From positions 186,001 through 250,000 of the forward strand of contig NZ_AP026677.1 in the NCBI RefSeq assembly GCF_025997915.1: a stretch of DNA of 64,000 bases, given 5' to 3'. A program made the translations under genes and the position numbers. The notes under the pieces are model-generated. The model saw nothing but the letters and a program-made list of their open reading frames with translations. It was not told the DNA's origin and did not search any database. Shown in pieces: positions 27,611-38,648 of this stretch (position 1 is the stretch's first letter; every line of letters begins with the position of its first letter). This DNA comes from Aquiluna sp. KACHI24 (GTDB lineage Bacteria; Actinomycetota; Actinomycetes; Actinomycetales; Microbacteriaceae).

Positions 27611-28426
27611 TTGTTGGTTTTTGGGCATCGCGGTGCCTGTGGATACCTGCCTGAAAACACAATGGCCTCATTCGAGCTTGCCTTCGAGCTCGGTAGCGAT
27701 GCGATCGAGTTTGACGTTGTAATGACTGCAGATGCAGTTCCCGTGATCCTTCACGATGATGACCTGCGCAAGACCACGACCTACGAGGGTGATGACTACC
27801 TGGTTTCAAATTGGTCACTCGCACAGCTCAGCGAGCTAAGAGTGAAGGAGCGCTATCCTCAGCGCACCCAGAGCGCCTCGCATGATGGCAAATACCCAAT
27901 TCCAACGCTCGCCGAGGTTTTAGCCAATCGAAACTTTGATGGCCGACACCTGATCATTGAAGTGAAATACGGCAAGCAGTTTCAGTCAGCCGGGCTAGAT
28001 ATTGTTACGGCCGTGGCAAAGGAGCTTGAACAAAGCGACTATGTGACTCGGGGCATCAAGATCACCATCGAGTGCTTTGAATTTGATATCTTGCGTCAGC
28101 TGCGAGATCGCATTCCAGGTCCAGACTTTGTCTTCCTATCGGCTCCAGACACCCTGCCCGAGGGTCAGTTTGATTTGAACGACGAGCTACTTGGCGAGAT
28201 CGCCCAAGAATTTGATGGGGTATCGGTTGCGCTTTCAATGCTGACAGCTGACTTTGTAGCAAGAGCGAAAGCTTTGGATCTAATCGTTTTCGCCTACACC
28301 GCAAGGGTGGAAACTGCCCAGGGTGATGTGGACTCTTGGTTCAAGTCTTTGGCTTCAACTGGTGTTGACGGCATCTTCGCTGATCAACCGGATGTTCTGC
28401 TCAAAAGCGTCGGTCGCACCCTCTAG
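27611..28426 (+). CDS. Glycerophosphodiester phosphodiesterase
   Basis: Hydrolyses deacylated phospholipids to glycerol-3-phosphate and an alcohol. FGHRGACGYLPENTMASFE carries the catalytic His-Arg and Glu, and IEFDVVMTADAVPVILHDD the metal ligands, both standard for the GDPD TIM barrel. Length 271 aa. Two adjacent TTG codons (27611, 27614) are the only starts close to the conserved FGHRG. No signal peptide, so it is cytoplasmic. Its stop region contains the -10 of pcrA. Confidence 0.9.
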   Translation: MLVFGHRGACGYLPENTMASFELAFELGSDAIEFDVVMTADAVPVILHDDDLRKTTTYEGDDYLVSNWSLAQLSELRVKERYPQRTQSASHDGKYPIPTLAEVLANRNFDGRHLIIEVKYGKQFQSAGLDIVTAVAKELEQSDYVTRGIKITIECFEFDILRQLRDRIPGPDFVFLSAPDTLPEGQFDLNDELLGEIAQEFDGVSVALSMLTADFVARAKALDLIVFAYTARVETAQGDVDSWFKSLASTGVDGIFADQPDVLLKSVGRTL

Positions 28427-28429
28427 GCT
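28424..28429 (+). promoter_or_regulatory. -10 element for leaderless pcrA
   Basis: TAGGCT, overlapping the GDPD stop codon, lies 7 nt before the pcrA ATG. No Shine-Dalgarno. Confidence 0.4.
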
Positions 28430-28436
28430 ACCTGCG

Positions 28437-30701
28437 ATGCAGTTAGACCTTTTTGATACCCCAAATCAAGACGCACTCCTAGAGGGCTTGAATCCTCAGC
28501 AGCGTGAGGCTGTGCTGCACCGCGGGAAAGCGCTTTTGATTGTGGCCGGTGCCGGCAGTGGTAAGACCAGAGTGCTCACCCACCGCATCGCCCACCTGTT
28601 GGCAACCAGGGAGCTTTGGCCCTCACAAATCTTGGCCATCACCTTCACCAACAAAGCTGCTGCAGAGATGCGCGAGCGTGTCGAGCATTTGGTTGGTCAA
28701 TCCAGTGAGGGCATGTGGATCAAGACGTTCCACTCAGCTTGCCTGCAGATTCTTCGACGTGAGGCTGACCGACTTGGTCACGATGCAAACTTCACCGTTT
28801 ACGACACCGGAGATACCCGAGCGCTTCTGAAGCGACTGCTGCGCGAAGCCGGTGCTGAGGATGCAGACATCAAGCCGCAGCAGGCTGCCGCGATTATTTC
28901 TAATGCCAAGAACGAGCTCAAAGACGCCGAGGACTTTGCCAGAAATGCCGATCGCTCAAATCCCAAGGAGCGCATTGTCGCAGAGGTCTACCAGGCCTAC
29001 TCCTCTGAGCTCAAGCGCAATAACGCCTTCGACTTTGATGACCTAATTTCCGAGACTGTGCACCTCTTGCGTGCTTACCCAGAAGTCCGCGCTCGCTATC
29101 AAAAGCGTTTCCGACACGTTTTAGTTGATGAGTACCAAGACACCAACCACGCTCAATACGCCCTGATTCGGGAGCTAACCAGGCCACTGCCTGAAGAGTA
29201 TGCAAACTTCGATGAGCGCACCGGCGAGGTTATCCCAGCTGCTGATCTAACGGTGGTGGGTGACTCAGATCAGTCGATCTATGCCTTCCGCGGAGCAGAC
29301 ATTCGCAATATCACTGAGTTTGAGCGCGACTTTCCAGGAGCTAGAACCATCCTGTTGGAGCAGAATTACCGAAGCACTCAAAACATTCTGTCCGCGGCAA
29401 ATGCTGTTATTTCACAAAACCCGTACCGTCCAGCGAAAAACCTCTGGACGGACTCGGGTTCGGGCGAGAAGATCACCCTCTTCACTGGTTACGACGAGCG
29501 CAATGAAGCGGCATTTGTGGTTGATCGAATCAAGCGCATGGCTGACCAGGGAGTCAACTACTCCGAGATGGCAGTGCTCTATCGCACCAACGCGCTCACC
29601 CCAGCTTTAGAAGCCGAACTGAAATCCCAACGCATTCCTTATGCGGTGATCGGTGGTCTCAAGTTCTTCGAGCGCAAAGAGATCAAAGATGCTCTCGCCT
29701 ATCTTTCTGCCGTTTCAAACGGCAGAAATGACGAGGCAGTCCGGCGCGTTATCAACCTGCCGGCGAGGGGCATTGGTGAGAAAACCGAGCTCAAGATCGC
29801 TCAGTTCGCAAGATCTAACGAGATCTCATTCCGTCAGGCACTTTCGCACGTTGGAGATTTGGGGCTAGGCCCCAAGCTAACGGCAGCGATAACTGAGTTT
29901 GCAGACCTACTCAATGAGATGGATGCGCTCAGTGCAACCGACGGCCCAGCAGATGTCATGAAAATGATTTTGCAGCGCAGCGGCTACCGAGCAGAACTCG
30001 AGGCCTCTCGTGATCCGCAAGATGAGGCCAGGGTTGAAAACCTAGATGCGCTCTTGGGTCAGCTTTATGACTGGCAGGCTCAGAACCCAGAGGGCACAGT
30101 CACCGATTACCTCGCTGAAGTCACACTGGCAGCAGCTGCCGATGAGATTGAAGACGAGTCTGGCTCGATCTCACTGATGACTCTGCACACAGCCAAGGGC
30201 TTGGAGTACCCGGTGGTGTTTCTCATGGGTCTTGAGCAGGGCACTCTGCCTCACGTTCGAGCCTTCGACGAGCCTGGTGGCTTGCAGGAAGAGCGCCGCT
30301 TGATGTACGTCGGGCTCACTCGGGCCAAGGCAAAGCTGTTTCTCTCTCATGCGCTGCAGCGCACTCTGTTTGGCAACACCGCGAGCTTCATCCCCTCGGG
30401 ATTCCTGAATGACATTCCAGCCGAGCTGCTGGAAATCGAAGGTGCTCAGCGTGAGGCTATTAGGCCAGCTGCTCCTCAGCAGCGCAGCACCTGGCAAGGG
30501 GCAATCAACACTCCAGCGGCGGTCCGAGACAACAAGGACATGGAGCTTGCGGTGGGAGACCGGATTCGCCACGAGGCTTTCGGAGAGGGCAAGGTAATCG
30601 CCGTTGCTGGCACCCCGCCACGCCAAACCGCTGAGGTTAGATTCAGTTCTGGGCCAACCAAGCGACTGCTTGTGAAGATGGCTCCCATTGAAAAGCTTTA
30701 G
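28437..30701 (+). CDS. pcrA: ATP-dependent DNA helicase PcrA/UvrD type
   Basis: Superfamily 1A 3'-5' helicase for repair and removal of replication blocks. Motif I is AGAGSGKT (residues 37-44); others seen are ITFTNKAAAEMRER, VDEYQDTN, VVGDSDQSIYAFRGAD, LEQNYRST and the late VGLTRAK. The C-terminal tail (VGDRIRHEAFGEGKV) is the Tudor-like end typical of PcrA. Start at ATG 28437 gives MQLDLFDTPNQDALL and 754 aa; an in-frame start at 28323 would overlap the GDPD gene and add unconserved residues. Confidence 0.95.
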   Translation: MQLDLFDTPNQDALLEGLNPQQREAVLHRGKALLIVAGAGSGKTRVLTHRIAHLLATRELWPSQILAITFTNKAAAEMRERVEHLVGQSSEGMWIKTFHSACLQILRREADRLGHDANFTVYDTGDTRALLKRLLREAGAEDADIKPQQAAAIISNAKNELKDAEDFARNADRSNPKERIVAEVYQAYSSELKRNNAFDFDDLISETVHLLRAYPEVRARYQKRFRHVLVDEYQDTNHAQYALIRELTRPLPEEYANFDERTGEVIPAADLTVVGDSDQSIYAFRGADIRNITEFERDFPGARTILLEQNYRSTQNILSAANAVISQNPYRPAKNLWTDSGSGEKITLFTGYDERNEAAFVVDRIKRMADQGVNYSEMAVLYRTNALTPALEAELKSQRIPYAVIGGLKFFERKEIKDALAYLSAVSNGRNDEAVRRVINLPARGIGEKTELKIAQFARSNEISFRQALSHVGDLGLGPKLTAAITEFADLLNEMDALSATDGPADVMKMILQRSGYRAELEASRDPQDEARVENLDALLGQLYDWQAQNPEGTVTDYLAEVTLAAAADEIEDESGSISLMTLHTAKGLEYPVVFLMGLEQGTLPHVRAFDEPGGLQEERRLMYVGLTRAKAKLFLSHALQRTLFGNTASFIPSGFLNDIPAELLEIEGAQREAIRPAAPQQRSTWQGAINTPAAVRDNKDMELAVGDRIRHEAFGEGKVIAVAGTPPRQTAEVRFSSGPTKRLLVKMAPIEKL

Positions 30702-30728
30702 TGCCCGAACCTGACCTGGTTTTCTCGC

Positions 30729-30734
30729 TAAACT
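30729..30734 (+). promoter_or_regulatory. Candidate -10 for sucCD
   Basis: TAAACT in the 67-bp pcrA-sucC gap; start expected near 30741, about 28 nt before the sucC GTG. No good -35. Confidence 0.35.
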
Positions 30735-30768
30735 TTGAAAAGTTGTCCCTTTCTGAAACGGAAAAACC

Positions 30769-31926
30769 GTGGATCTATTTGAGTATCAAGCCCGAGACCT
30801 TTTTGAAAAGTACGGCGTTCCCGTGCTTCAGGGTCGTATCGCAGACACCCCCGAAGAGGCTGAGGCAGCTGCCGCAGCAATCGGTGGCACAGTAGTTGTA
30901 AAGGCCCAGGTTAAGACCGGTGGCCGCGGCAAGGCAGGTGGCGTCAAGGTTGCCCACTCTCCAGCTGAAGCCAAGGAGAAGGCCGAGCAGATTCTCGGTC
31001 TAGACATCAAGGGTCACGTTGTAAAGCGCGTGATGATTGCCCAGGGTGCTCAGATTGATCGTGAGTTCTACTTCTCTGTTCTGCTAGACCGTTCAAACCG
31101 CACCTTCCTCTCGCTCTGCAGCGTCGAGGGCGGCATGGAGATTGAACAGCTCGCGGTAGAGCGCCCAGAGGCTTTGGCACGTATTCCGGTTTCAGCGGTA
31201 TCGGGCATCGACAAGGCAAAGGCAGTTGAGATTGCTCAGGCTGCTAAGTTCCCTTCCGAGTTGGTGGATGCCGTTGCAGATGTATTCGTGAAGCTTTACG
31301 ACGTCTTCAAGTCCGAGGATGCAACCCTGGTGGAGGTGAACCCACTGGTTCTAACCAAGGGTGGCGAGATTGTTGCGTTAGACGGCAAGGTGTCCTTCGA
31401 TGACAACGCCGAATTCCGTCACGAGCGTGAAGAGATGGAGCGCGACCAGCTTGACCCGCTAGAGGCCAAGGCCAAAGAGATGGATCTCAACTACGTCAAG
31501 CTTGACGGTGAGGTTGGAATCATCGGTAACGGTGCCGGTCTTGTAATGAGCACCCTGGACGTAGTCGCTTATGCAGGTGAGCGCCACGGTGGTGTAAAGC
31601 CTGCAAACTTCCTCGACATCGGTGGCGGTGCCTCGGCTGAGGTAATGGCTGCTGGTCTAGACGTGATCTTGAATGACCCACAGGTTCGCAGCGTATTCGT
31701 CAATGTCTTCGGTGGAATTACCGCTTGTGACGCAGTCGCAAACGGAATCGTTGGAGCGCTCAACACCTTGGGTGACCGCGCTACCAAGCCACTGGTTGTT
31801 CGCCTCGACGGCAACAACGTGGAAAAGGGTCGCGAGATTTTGGCTCAGTTCAACCACCCACTGGTCTCGCTTGCCGAGACCATGGATGGTGGCGCTGACA
31901 AGGCCGCTGAGCTAGCGAACAAGTAG
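30769..31926 (+). CDS. sucC: Succinyl-CoA synthetase beta subunit
   Basis: ATP-grasp subunit of the TCA enzyme that makes ATP or GTP from succinyl-CoA. The start [18 protein letters not shown], the block [18 protein letters not shown] and the end [12 protein letters not shown] are typical. Full length at 385 aa. GTG start at 30769. Separated from sucD by 11 bp, and the two form the standard alpha-beta pair. Confidence 0.96.
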   Translation: MDLFEYQARDLFEKYGVPVLQGRIADTPEEAEAAAAAIGGTVVVKAQVKTGGRGKAGGVKVAHSPAEAKEKAEQILGLDIKGHVVKRVMIAQGAQIDREFYFSVLLDRSNRTFLSLCSVEGGMEIEQLAVERPEALARIPVSAVSGIDKAKAVEIAQAAKFPSELVDAVADVFVKLYDVFKSEDATLVEVNPLVLTKGGEIVALDGKVSFDDNAEFRHEREEMERDQLDPLEAKAKEMDLNYVKLDGEVGIIGNGAGLVMSTLDVVAYAGERHGGVKPANFLDIGGGASAEVMAAGLDVILNDPQVRSVFVNVFGGITACDAVANGIVGALNTLGDRATKPLVVRLDGNNVEKGREILAQFNHPLVSLAETMDGGADKAAELANK

Positions 31927-31937
31927 GGAGAAGACAA

Positions 31938-32825
31938 ATGGCTATCTATCTAAATTCAGACTCCCGAATCATCGTTCAGGGTATGACCGGTGCCGAGGGC
32001 ATGAAGCACACCCAGCGCATGCTTGCAGGTGGCTCAAACATCGTGGGCGGTGTAAACCCTCGCAAGGCTGGCGAATCCGTTGAGGTTGGCGGTAAGTCAC
32101 TCCCAGTATTCGGCTCCGTCAAGGAGGCCATGGCTGCAACCGGCGCGAATGTTTCGGTTATCTTTGTGCCACCAGCGTTTGCAAAGGCTGCCATCATCGA
32201 GGCCATCGACGCCGAGATTCCACTAGCAGTGGCTATCACCGAGGGCATCCCAGTGCACGACTCAGCAGAGGCTTGGGCATACAACGTTGAAAAGGGCAAG
32301 AAGACCAGATTGATTGGTCCAAACTGCCCAGGCATCATAAGCCCAGAGCAGTCAAACGCAGGTATTACACCTTCCAACATCACCGGCAAGGGACCGATTG
32401 GTTTGGTCTCGAAGTCTGGAACCCTGACCTATCAGATGATGTTCGAGCTTCGTGACATCGGTTTCTCAACCGCAATCGGTATCGGTGGCGACCCAGTTAT
32501 CGGCACCACCCACATCGATGCGCTTGAGGCATTCCAGAATGACCCTGAGACCAAGGCGATTGTGCTGATTGGTGAGATTGGTGGCGACTCTGAGGAGAAG
32601 GCTGCCGATTACATCTCGAAGCACGTCACCAAGCCAGTGGTTGCCTATGTTGCAGGCTTCACTGCTCCAGAGGGTAAGACCATGGGTCACGCAGGTGCGA
32701 TCGTTTCCGGTTCTGCTGGAACCGCGCAGGCCAAGAAGGAGGCCTTTGAGGCTGTCGGCGTAAAGGTCGGCAAGACTCCTTCCGAGACCGCTGCGCTGAT
32801 GCGCGAGATCATCTCCAAGCTGTAG
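31938..32825 (+). CDS. sucD: Succinyl-CoA synthetase alpha subunit
   Basis: CoA-binding subunit that carries the phosphohistidine, here His251 in [16 protein letters not shown]. The N-terminal CoA-binding Rossmann part has [13 protein letters not shown] and VFGSVKEAM, and [10 protein letters not shown] is the ligase block. Full length at 295 aa. ATG at 31938 with AGGGAGAAG. A TTG-started membrane protein follows after 3 bp. Confidence 0.96.
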   Translation: MAIYLNSDSRIIVQGMTGAEGMKHTQRMLAGGSNIVGGVNPRKAGESVEVGGKSLPVFGSVKEAMAATGANVSVIFVPPAFAKAAIIEAIDAEIPLAVAITEGIPVHDSAEAWAYNVEKGKKTRLIGPNCPGIISPEQSNAGITPSNITGKGPIGLVSKSGTLTYQMMFELRDIGFSTAIGIGGDPVIGTTHIDALEAFQNDPETKAIVLIGEIGGDSEEKAADYISKHVTKPVVAYVAGFTAPEGKTMGHAGAIVSGSAGTAQAKKEAFEAVGVKVGKTPSETAALMREIISKL

Positions 32826-32828
32826 GCC

Positions 32829-34079
32829 TTGAACCGGGGGCTGAGCTTCGCGATCGCAGCGCTTCAAGCGCTGATAATCGCGGCAATAGGCATTGGCATA
32901 ACCATCGCTCCGCTCACCCTGACCTGGCTCATCGAGGGCGACGGTTCTACCTCTTGGCTGGTTGCCCTTCAGGTCGCTGTCTTCACCTTCTTGCTGGCGA
33001 CCGGTGTCCCCTTGCAGGTTTCCGAGGGAAAACTCCTGGGGCTTGAGTTTCCCGAGTTCACCATCACCACCATGCCGCTTGGTTTGACCCTGCTGATGGC
33101 ACTGATGGTGATTCGAGTCGGCTACCGACTTTCTGCCGCCTCTTCAATCTGGCCCGCATGGGTGGGTGGGGCGGTGAGCTTTGGTCTGATTGGGCTGGGC
33201 GCATCCGCACTTGTCAACAACGAGGCCGTGCTGGTTGGGGAGTGGGAACCGCTTCTGATCCCCGCGGTATTTTTTGGTGGATTGCTAATCATTTCTTCTA
33301 CCTTCGCATCGCGCTATGAAATGTTCGAGGGCGCTAATGGCGCTGAGGCGAAAGAGCGAGTTTGGATCAGGACTAACCTGCTCGCGATTTATTCAAGGCT
33401 GCACTGGTCGATTCGAACCGTGCTATCGCCAGCTTCCCGAGTCGGTCTGGGTGTTGTGGCGGTTATGGCTGCCGTCTCCGCTTTCATGCTTGCTCTCGCA
33501 CTCGGTTTTGGATGGATCGAAGTCGTAAGGCTTTACGAGGGGCTTCGAGTTTCTGTCCTCGGCGGAGTAATGGTGACCCTAGGTCAGCTTGCGCTGCTAC
33601 CGAATTTGATTGTCTATGCGATGGCTTGGCTTACTGGCCCTGGCTTCTCGATTGGCATCGGTTCCAGCGTTAGCCCTTTTGCTTCGGCACTTGGACCAAT
33701 GCCCGCCTTCCCAATCTTCGCAGCGCTGCCGACCGGTGGGTTTGACCGTGGCATTTTGTTCATCTTGATTCCGGTGCTCGCATCATTCATCGGAACGCTT
33801 CTGATTCGCAGATATGTCGACCAGATCCGCTTCGAGTATGCAACGCGGTTGACCGCCTCTATCGCGCTCGCTGGTACCACCGCAGTGATTGCTTCCGCCA
33901 GCGCAATGCTGTTGGCAGCCTTCGCCTCAGGGTCTTTAGGTCCTGGTCGGTTTGAGCAGGTTGGAGTCAACGTGCTGCAGTTTGGCATGGTGCTGTTTAT
34001 TGAGGTTTTGATTCCTAGCTTCTTGGCCTCACTGATCATCACTGCCCCCTACGATCCCGACAAGCCCAGGCGAAAGTAG
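32829..34079 (+). CDS. DUF6350 / PerM-like polytopic membrane protein
   Basis: A 416-aa very hydrophobic protein with about ten transmembrane segments. Its place between sucD and purN and its overall pattern match the actinomycete DUF6350 family, which includes mycobacterial PerM, linked to cell division. I recognise it mainly from synteny and topology, not from motifs. TTG start at 32829, four bases after the sucD stop, so co-transcribed with sucCD. The purN -10 lies at its 3' end. Confidence 0.72.
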   Translation: MNRGLSFAIAALQALIIAAIGIGITIAPLTLTWLIEGDGSTSWLVALQVAVFTFLLATGVPLQVSEGKLLGLEFPEFTITTMPLGLTLLMALMVIRVGYRLSAASSIWPAWVGGAVSFGLIGLGASALVNNEAVLVGEWEPLLIPAVFFGGLLIISSTFASRYEMFEGANGAEAKERVWIRTNLLAIYSRLHWSIRTVLSPASRVGLGVVAVMAAVSAFMLALALGFGWIEVVRLYEGLRVSVLGGVMVTLGQLALLPNLIVYAMAWLTGPGFSIGIGSSVSPFASALGPMPAFPIFAALPTGGFDRGILFILIPVLASFIGTLLIRRYVDQIRFEYATRLTASIALAGTTAVIASASAMLLAAFASGSLGPGRFEQVGVNVLQFGMVLFIEVLIPSFLASLIITAPYDPDKPRRK

Positions 34080-34082
34080 AAT
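34077..34082 (+). promoter_or_regulatory. -10 element for leaderless purN
   Basis: TAGAAT overlaps the upstream stop codon and lies 6 nt before ATG 34089, which supports that ATG over the in-frame TTG at 34083. Confidence 0.5.
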
Positions 34083-34088
34083 TTGGCA

Positions 34089-34670
34089 ATGCTTTCGATT
34101 GTGGTTCTAATTTCAGGTTCTGGCTCGAACCTTAGAGCGCTTTTGGAAGCCTGCGATAACCCGATGTTCCCAGCCAAGGTATTGGGTGTTGGAGCTGACA
34201 ATCCCGCCTCGGGTCTGGCTCATGCCGAAGAGTTCGATGTCACCACGTTCGTGGTTGAAAACAAGTACTTTGCTAACCGTGATGCTTGGGCTGCCAGGCT
34301 CGCAGAGCACATCGATATCCTGCAGCCAGATCTGATTGTGTTGGCAGGGTTTATGAAGATTTTGCCCGCATCCTTCGTGGATCGCTATCGCGGCAAGTTA
34401 ATAAACATGCATCCATCGCTATTGCCACAGTTCCCTGGGGCACATGCCGTTCGCGATGCACTGTCAGCCGGTGTAAGCAAAACCGGCTCCACTATTCACC
34501 TGGTCGACGAGGGTGTTGACACAGGCAGAATCCTGGTACAGCGCGAGATCGAGATTCCGCAGGGGATCTCCGAGCTCGAGCTGCACGAGAAAATCAAGGA
34601 GGTCGAGCGGGAGCAGTTGGTTCGCTTGGTTTACGAGATTGCTGCTAACGAAATCACGCTGGAGGACTAA
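34089..34670 (+). CDS. purN: Phosphoribosylglycinamide formyltransferase
   Basis: Formylates GAR with 10-formyl-THF, the third step of purine synthesis. The [13 protein letters not shown] start binds phosphate and the [12 protein letters not shown] block holds the catalytic His, with the Asp further on in VDEGVDTG. Length of 193 aa is normal. I chose ATG 34089 rather than TTG 34083 because a -10 element sits exactly 6 nt upstream of the ATG and no Shine-Dalgarno exists. purH follows after 2 bp. Confidence 0.94.
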   Translation: MLSIVVLISGSGSNLRALLEACDNPMFPAKVLGVGADNPASGLAHAEEFDVTTFVVENKYFANRDAWAARLAEHIDILQPDLIVLAGFMKILPASFVDRYRGKLINMHPSLLPQFPGAHAVRDALSAGVSKTGSTIHLVDEGVDTGRILVQREIEIPQGISELELHEKIKEVEREQLVRLVYEIAANEITLED

Positions 34671-34672
34671 TC

Positions 34673-36268
34673 ATGGCTGGTGCTGGTCGTAATCCGAATG
34701 ACTACTCACACCGCGATCTAATTGCACCTAAGCGAGCACTGCTCTCGGTCTCTGACAAGACCGGCTTGATTGAGCTAGCCACTGCCCTGGTTTCACACTC
34801 GGTTGAATTGGTCTCAACTGGCTCCACCGCCAAGCAAATCGCTGATGCTGGATTGCCAGTCACCGAGGTCAGCAGCGTCACCGGTTTTCCAGAGTCACTC
34901 GATGGTCGCGTGAAGACCCTGCACCCAAAGATCCACGGCGGCATCTTGGCGGATTTGAGACTTGAAGATCACCAGCGTGAACTGGAGAATCTTGAGATCC
35001 TCCCCTTTGAGTTGGTAGTTGTGAATCTGTATCCGTTTGTTCAAACCATCGCTCAGGGCATCACCGGGGACGCCGCGGTTGAGCAGATAGATATCGGTGG
35101 CCCGGCAATGGTTCGCGCAGCGGCCAAGAACCATGCCAATGTGGCAATCGTCGTGAATCCAGCCGACTATGCCTCCGTAATCGAGGCAGTAGCAGCCGGG
35201 GGAACATCTTTGGAACTGCGCAAACAGCTTGCGCTATCGGCATTCACCCACACCGCCTCGTACGACTCCGCAGTGGCATCTTGGTTGGCTTCGGAGATTG
35301 AGAGCGAAGCTAAGCCACGTCGAATCGTGAAGAGCTTCGAACTCCTTTCAACTCTGCGCTACGGCGAGAACTCCCATCAATCCGCAGCGATCTACAGCGA
35401 TAAGGGTGAGAAACCTGGAGTTGCCCAAGCGATTCAGCTCGGCGGCAAAGAGATGTCCTACAACAACTACGTAGATGTTGATGCCGCACTTCGCGTTGCT
35501 CATGATTTCATCGAGCCAGCTGTTGCGATCATCAAGCACGCCAACCCATGCGGTGTTGCTATTGGCTCAGATTCCGATACCGATGCAATTGCTGCCGCAC
35601 ACCTAAGGGCCCACGCCACGGATCCGGTCTCTGCATTCGGTGGTGTGATAGCCGCAAACCGAAAGGTCACTGCAGCGATGGCGCAGCAGGTAGCTGAAAT
35701 TTTCACCGAGGTGATTGCGGCGCCGGACTATGAGCCCGGAGCGCTCGAGATATTGAAGCACAAGAAGAACCTCAGAATCCTCAAGCTCGACTCTGGCTAC
35801 TCAAGGCCTGCGGTCGAAATGCGTCAAATCTCCGGTGGTGTCTTGATTCAGGACTCCGATGGTTTTGAAAACTTGGATTCGGCTGGCTGGACTTTGGTTT
35901 CAGGCTCCCCGGCTGATCAAGAAACCTTGTCGGATCTGGAATTTGCCTGGCGTGCATGTCGCGGAGTGAAGTCAAACGCAATCCTTTTGGCTAAGGATTT
36001 GGCTGCGGTTGGAATTGGCATGGGTCAGGTCAACCGAGTTGACTCTTGCCGCTTAGCAGTCTCTAGAGCGGGTGAGCGAACTGTTGGAAGTGTTGCGGCA
36101 TCGGATGCCTTCTTCCCATTTGCAGATGGTCTAGAAGTTTTGCTTGCTGCTGGAGTGAAGGCCGTGGTTCAGCCTGGAGGAAGCGTCCGCGATGAAGAGG
36201 TCATTGCTGCAGCCCAGAAGGCTGGAGTCACCATGTACTTCACCGCGGAACGCCACTTTTTCCACTAA
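34673..36268 (+). CDS. purH: Bifunctional AICAR formyltransferase / IMP cyclohydrolase
   Basis: Last two steps of IMP synthesis. The N-terminal cyclohydrolase ([34 protein letters not shown]) is followed by the transformylase ([24 protein letters not shown], and the end [20 protein letters not shown]). Full length at 531 aa with a 20-residue N-terminal lead. ATG 2 bp after purN. Its TAA is immediately followed by the stop codon of the convergent carbonic anhydrase gene with no space between. Confidence 0.96.
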   Translation: MAGAGRNPNDYSHRDLIAPKRALLSVSDKTGLIELATALVSHSVELVSTGSTAKQIADAGLPVTEVSSVTGFPESLDGRVKTLHPKIHGGILADLRLEDHQRELENLEILPFELVVVNLYPFVQTIAQGITGDAAVEQIDIGGPAMVRAAAKNHANVAIVVNPADYASVIEAVAAGGTSLELRKQLALSAFTHTASYDSAVASWLASEIESEAKPRRIVKSFELLSTLRYGENSHQSAAIYSDKGEKPGVAQAIQLGGKEMSYNNYVDVDAALRVAHDFIEPAVAIIKHANPCGVAIGSDSDTDAIAAAHLRAHATDPVSAFGGVIAANRKVTAAMAQQVAEIFTEVIAAPDYEPGALEILKHKKNLRILKLDSGYSRPAVEMRQISGGVLIQDSDGFENLDSAGWTLVSGSPADQETLSDLEFAWRACRGVKSNAILLAKDLAAVGIGMGQVNRVDSCRLAVSRAGERTVGSVAASDAFFPFADGLEVLLAAGVKAVVQPGGSVRDEEVIAAAQKAGVTMYFTAERHFFH

Positions 36269-36757
36269 CTACTTGACCTCGTTCAGTAATCCGGTTGCGA
36301 CGTCAAAGACAAAGCCGCGGATTGAATCCTTCTTCGGGATAAACGGGCTGTTCTTGATTCGAGAGATTGACTGTCTCACGTCAGCATCCAAGTCACTAAA
36401 GGCCTCCGCTGCCCAGGCTGGTTTCTGACCGAGCTCCTCTTGGATTGAAGCCTTGAAGCCATCGTCGGTGAAGGTGAGCATGCCGCAATCAGTGTGGTGG
36501 ATAAGAATGATCTCCTTGGTACCAAGCAGGCGCTGCGAGATAGCCAGCGAGCGAATCTCGTCTTCAGTAATTACTCCACCAGCATTGCGAATAACGTGAG
36601 CTTCACCTTCGTTTAGCCCAAGCGCTCCATACACATTTAGGCGAGCATCCATGCAGGCAACAACCGCCACTTGCTTGCTCGGTGGCAGGGGAAGCGGTCC
36701 TTGAAAGCTGGCTGCGTATTTCTTGTTGTTCTCTAGATACTGATCGGTGACTGACAT
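36269..36757 (-). CDS. Beta-class carbonic anhydrase
   Basis: Interconverts CO2 and bicarbonate in the cytoplasm. Zinc ligands Cys35, His88 and Cys91 and the Asp37-Arg39 dyad are seen in VVACMDARL and HHTDCGML. At 162 aa it belongs to the short beta-CA group common in actinomycetes. ATG at 36757 has a strong GGAAAGGAG Shine-Dalgarno; a longer in-frame form to 36811 would start before that site and is unlikely. Bicarbonate supply for purine and fatty-acid carboxylations is a plausible role. Confidence 0.92.
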   Translation of the reverse strand: MSVTDQYLENNKKYAASFQGPLPLPPSKQVAVVACMDARLNVYGALGLNEGEAHVIRNAGGVITEDEIRSLAISQRLLGTKEIILIHHTDCGMLTFTDDGFKASIQEELGQKPAWAAEAFSDLDADVRQSISRIKNSPFIPKKDSIRGFVFDVATGLLNEVK

Positions 36758-36854
36758 GTCACTCCTTTCCGGTTCGTAGATTGAAACAAGCCGGTGGGGA
36801 ATAGTGCACAAGTGTGACGGATTGTTACTGGTATTCTGAAGGGCTGCCTCAAGG

Positions 36855-38648
36855 GTGGCAGAGAAAGATAAATTGCCTGAATCTCAGCTAAGCACGGCCA
36901 AGACTCTTTGGCGGTTGGTGCCATACGCAAAAAAGGCTCTGCCTCGAATCAGCTTTGGAATCCTGGCCGCTATCGCCGCTCACATGTTTGCCCTGGCAAT
37001 CCCGCAGTTTTTGCAGAACCTCGTGAACTCTCTAGTTTCAGGTGGTTACGACGCCCTGTTCCCGGCGGTTGGACTAATCCTTTTGATGGGTGTAGCAGAG
37101 GCAATCTTTGTGCTTTTGCGTAGATGGCTTGTCCTTACCCCGGGCACCCACGTTGAGGCGGGCATGCGCAATGCGCTGTATGCAAAATTGCAAGACCTAC
37201 CGGTCTCGTTCCATGATCGCTGGCCTTCAGGGCAGCTACTTTCCAGAGCTGTTTCAGACCTGAGTCTGATTCGAAGATGGCTAAGTTTTGGTTTAGTGCT
37301 GTTTATCGCAAACTTCCTCACCATCGTGGTTGGCATGCTGATTTTGTTCAGCTATTCAATTTGGTTGGGGCTGATCTTTTTCTTGGTTTCGATTCCGATC
37401 TGGGTAATCGGATTCAAGTTTGAAAAGCAATATGGCGAGATTGCTCGTAAGTCTCAGGATCAGTCCGGAGACCTGGCAACTAGAGTGGAAGAGTCCGTTC
37501 ACGGCGTCAGAGTTTTGAAGGCTTTTGGCCGCGGTCCATTTGCGGCAAAGCAGTTCTCGGAACAGGCTTTCGAACTCAAGCAAACTGAAATTACCAAGGC
37601 CAAGGCGGTGGCTAACCTCTGGCGTTACCTGATCATGCTGCCCGAAATTGCAGTTGGTCTTTCGATGCTGGCCGGTGTCTACTTGGTATCGCAAGGGGAT
37701 TTGAGCGTTGGTGGCTTGGTCGCATTCTTTGCCACCACCATCGCACTGCGCTGGCCCACTGAATCACTTGGCTTTTTGCTGTCGATGACACTCGAGGCCA
37801 AGAGTGCGACTCAGCGCTTTTTCGAGGTCATGGATGAGTCGATCCAGATCTCAGACCCACAGCACCCAAAGACAATTGATCGGCCGATGGGGCTCTTGGA
37901 GTTTCGGGATGTTCATTTCCGCTACCCAGACACTCCCGCGAATAAACCTGATTTGCTCAACGGCATTGATCTGACACTGTTACCCGGAGAGTCAGTTGCC
38001 CTGATTGGAATCACCGGATCCGGCAAGACAACGTTGACTGCCCTCACCACCAGGTTGCATGAGGTGACCTCGGGTCAGATCTTGCTCGATGGCACCGACA
38101 TCCGAGATCTTTCCAGGGCAGAGCTAAGAGCGCACCTAGCGATGGCCTTCGAAGATGCCACTTTGTTCTCGCTACCGATTAGGGAGAACATCTTGCTCGG
38201 GCGTCCCGATGCCAACGAGGAAGATTTGGCACAGGCGATCGAGATTGCCCAGGCTCAATTTGTCTATGACCTGCCAAATGGTCTCGACACAACTTTGGGT
38301 GAAGAGGGCTTGAGCCTCTCTGGCGGTCAGCGCCAGCGCATCGCACTGGCAAGAGCAGTTGCCGCTAAGCCAAAAGTCTTGATCTTGGATGATCCACTGT
38401 CAGCGCTAGATGTTGATACCGAAGCGATGGTTGAGGATGCGCTGAGGCACGTGCTCACCACCACCACGGCTTTGATTGTTGCGCACCGTCCATCAACCGT
38501 GATGCTCGCGGACAAGGTGGCACTTTTGGAAGAGGGGCGCATCACCGCCTTTGGGACTCACCAGGAGCTCTTGAAATCGAGTGATCACTACCGCTATGTG
38601 ATCTCATCCTTAGAACAAGAGGCAAAAGAGCGGGAGGTGAATCTGTGA
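36855..38648 (+). CDS. ABC exporter half, degenerate ATP site
   Basis: Type IV ABC exporter half: six-helix membrane domain (about 30-320) and nucleotide-binding domain (about 345-590) with Walker [10 protein letters not shown] and intact signature [10 protein letters not shown] (486-495). In Walker [12 protein letters not shown], Asp513 replaces the catalytic Glu. This is the pattern of the degenerate-site subunit of heterodimeric exporters such as TM287/288 and BmrCD. GTG start at 36855. Its last codons overlap the partner gene by 4 bp. The substrate (drug, lipid or peptide) cannot be told. Confidence 0.9.
   Translation: MAEKDKLPESQLSTAKTLWRLVPYAKKALPRISFGILAAIAAHMFALAIPQFLQNLVNSLVSGGYDALFPAVGLILLMGVAEAIFVLLRRWLVLTPGTHVEAGMRNALYAKLQDLPVSFHDRWPSGQLLSRAVSDLSLIRRWLSFGLVLFIANFLTIVVGMLILFSYSIWLGLIFFLVSIPIWVIGFKFEKQYGEIARKSQDQSGDLATRVEESVHGVRVLKAFGRGPFAAKQFSEQAFELKQTEITKAKAVANLWRYLIMLPEIAVGLSMLAGVYLVSQGDLSVGGLVAFFATTIALRWPTESLGFLLSMTLEAKSATQRFFEVMDESIQISDPQHPKTIDRPMGLLEFRDVHFRYPDTPANKPDLLNGIDLTLLPGESVALIGITGSGKTTLTALTTRLHEVTSGQILLDGTDIRDLSRAELRAHLAMAFEDATLFSLPIRENILLGRPDANEEDLAQAIEIAQAQFVYDLPNGLDTTLGEEGLSLSGGQRQRIALARAVAAKPKVLILDDPLSALDVDTEAMVEDALRHVLTTTTALIVAHRPSTVMLADKVALLEEGRITAFGTHQELLKSSDHYRYVISSLEQEAKEREVNL

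Noticed and set aside
28323-28436. Longer PcrA starting at 28323
   Set aside because: The extension lies inside the GDPD gene and is not helicase-like; ATG 28437 has a -10 element just upstream.
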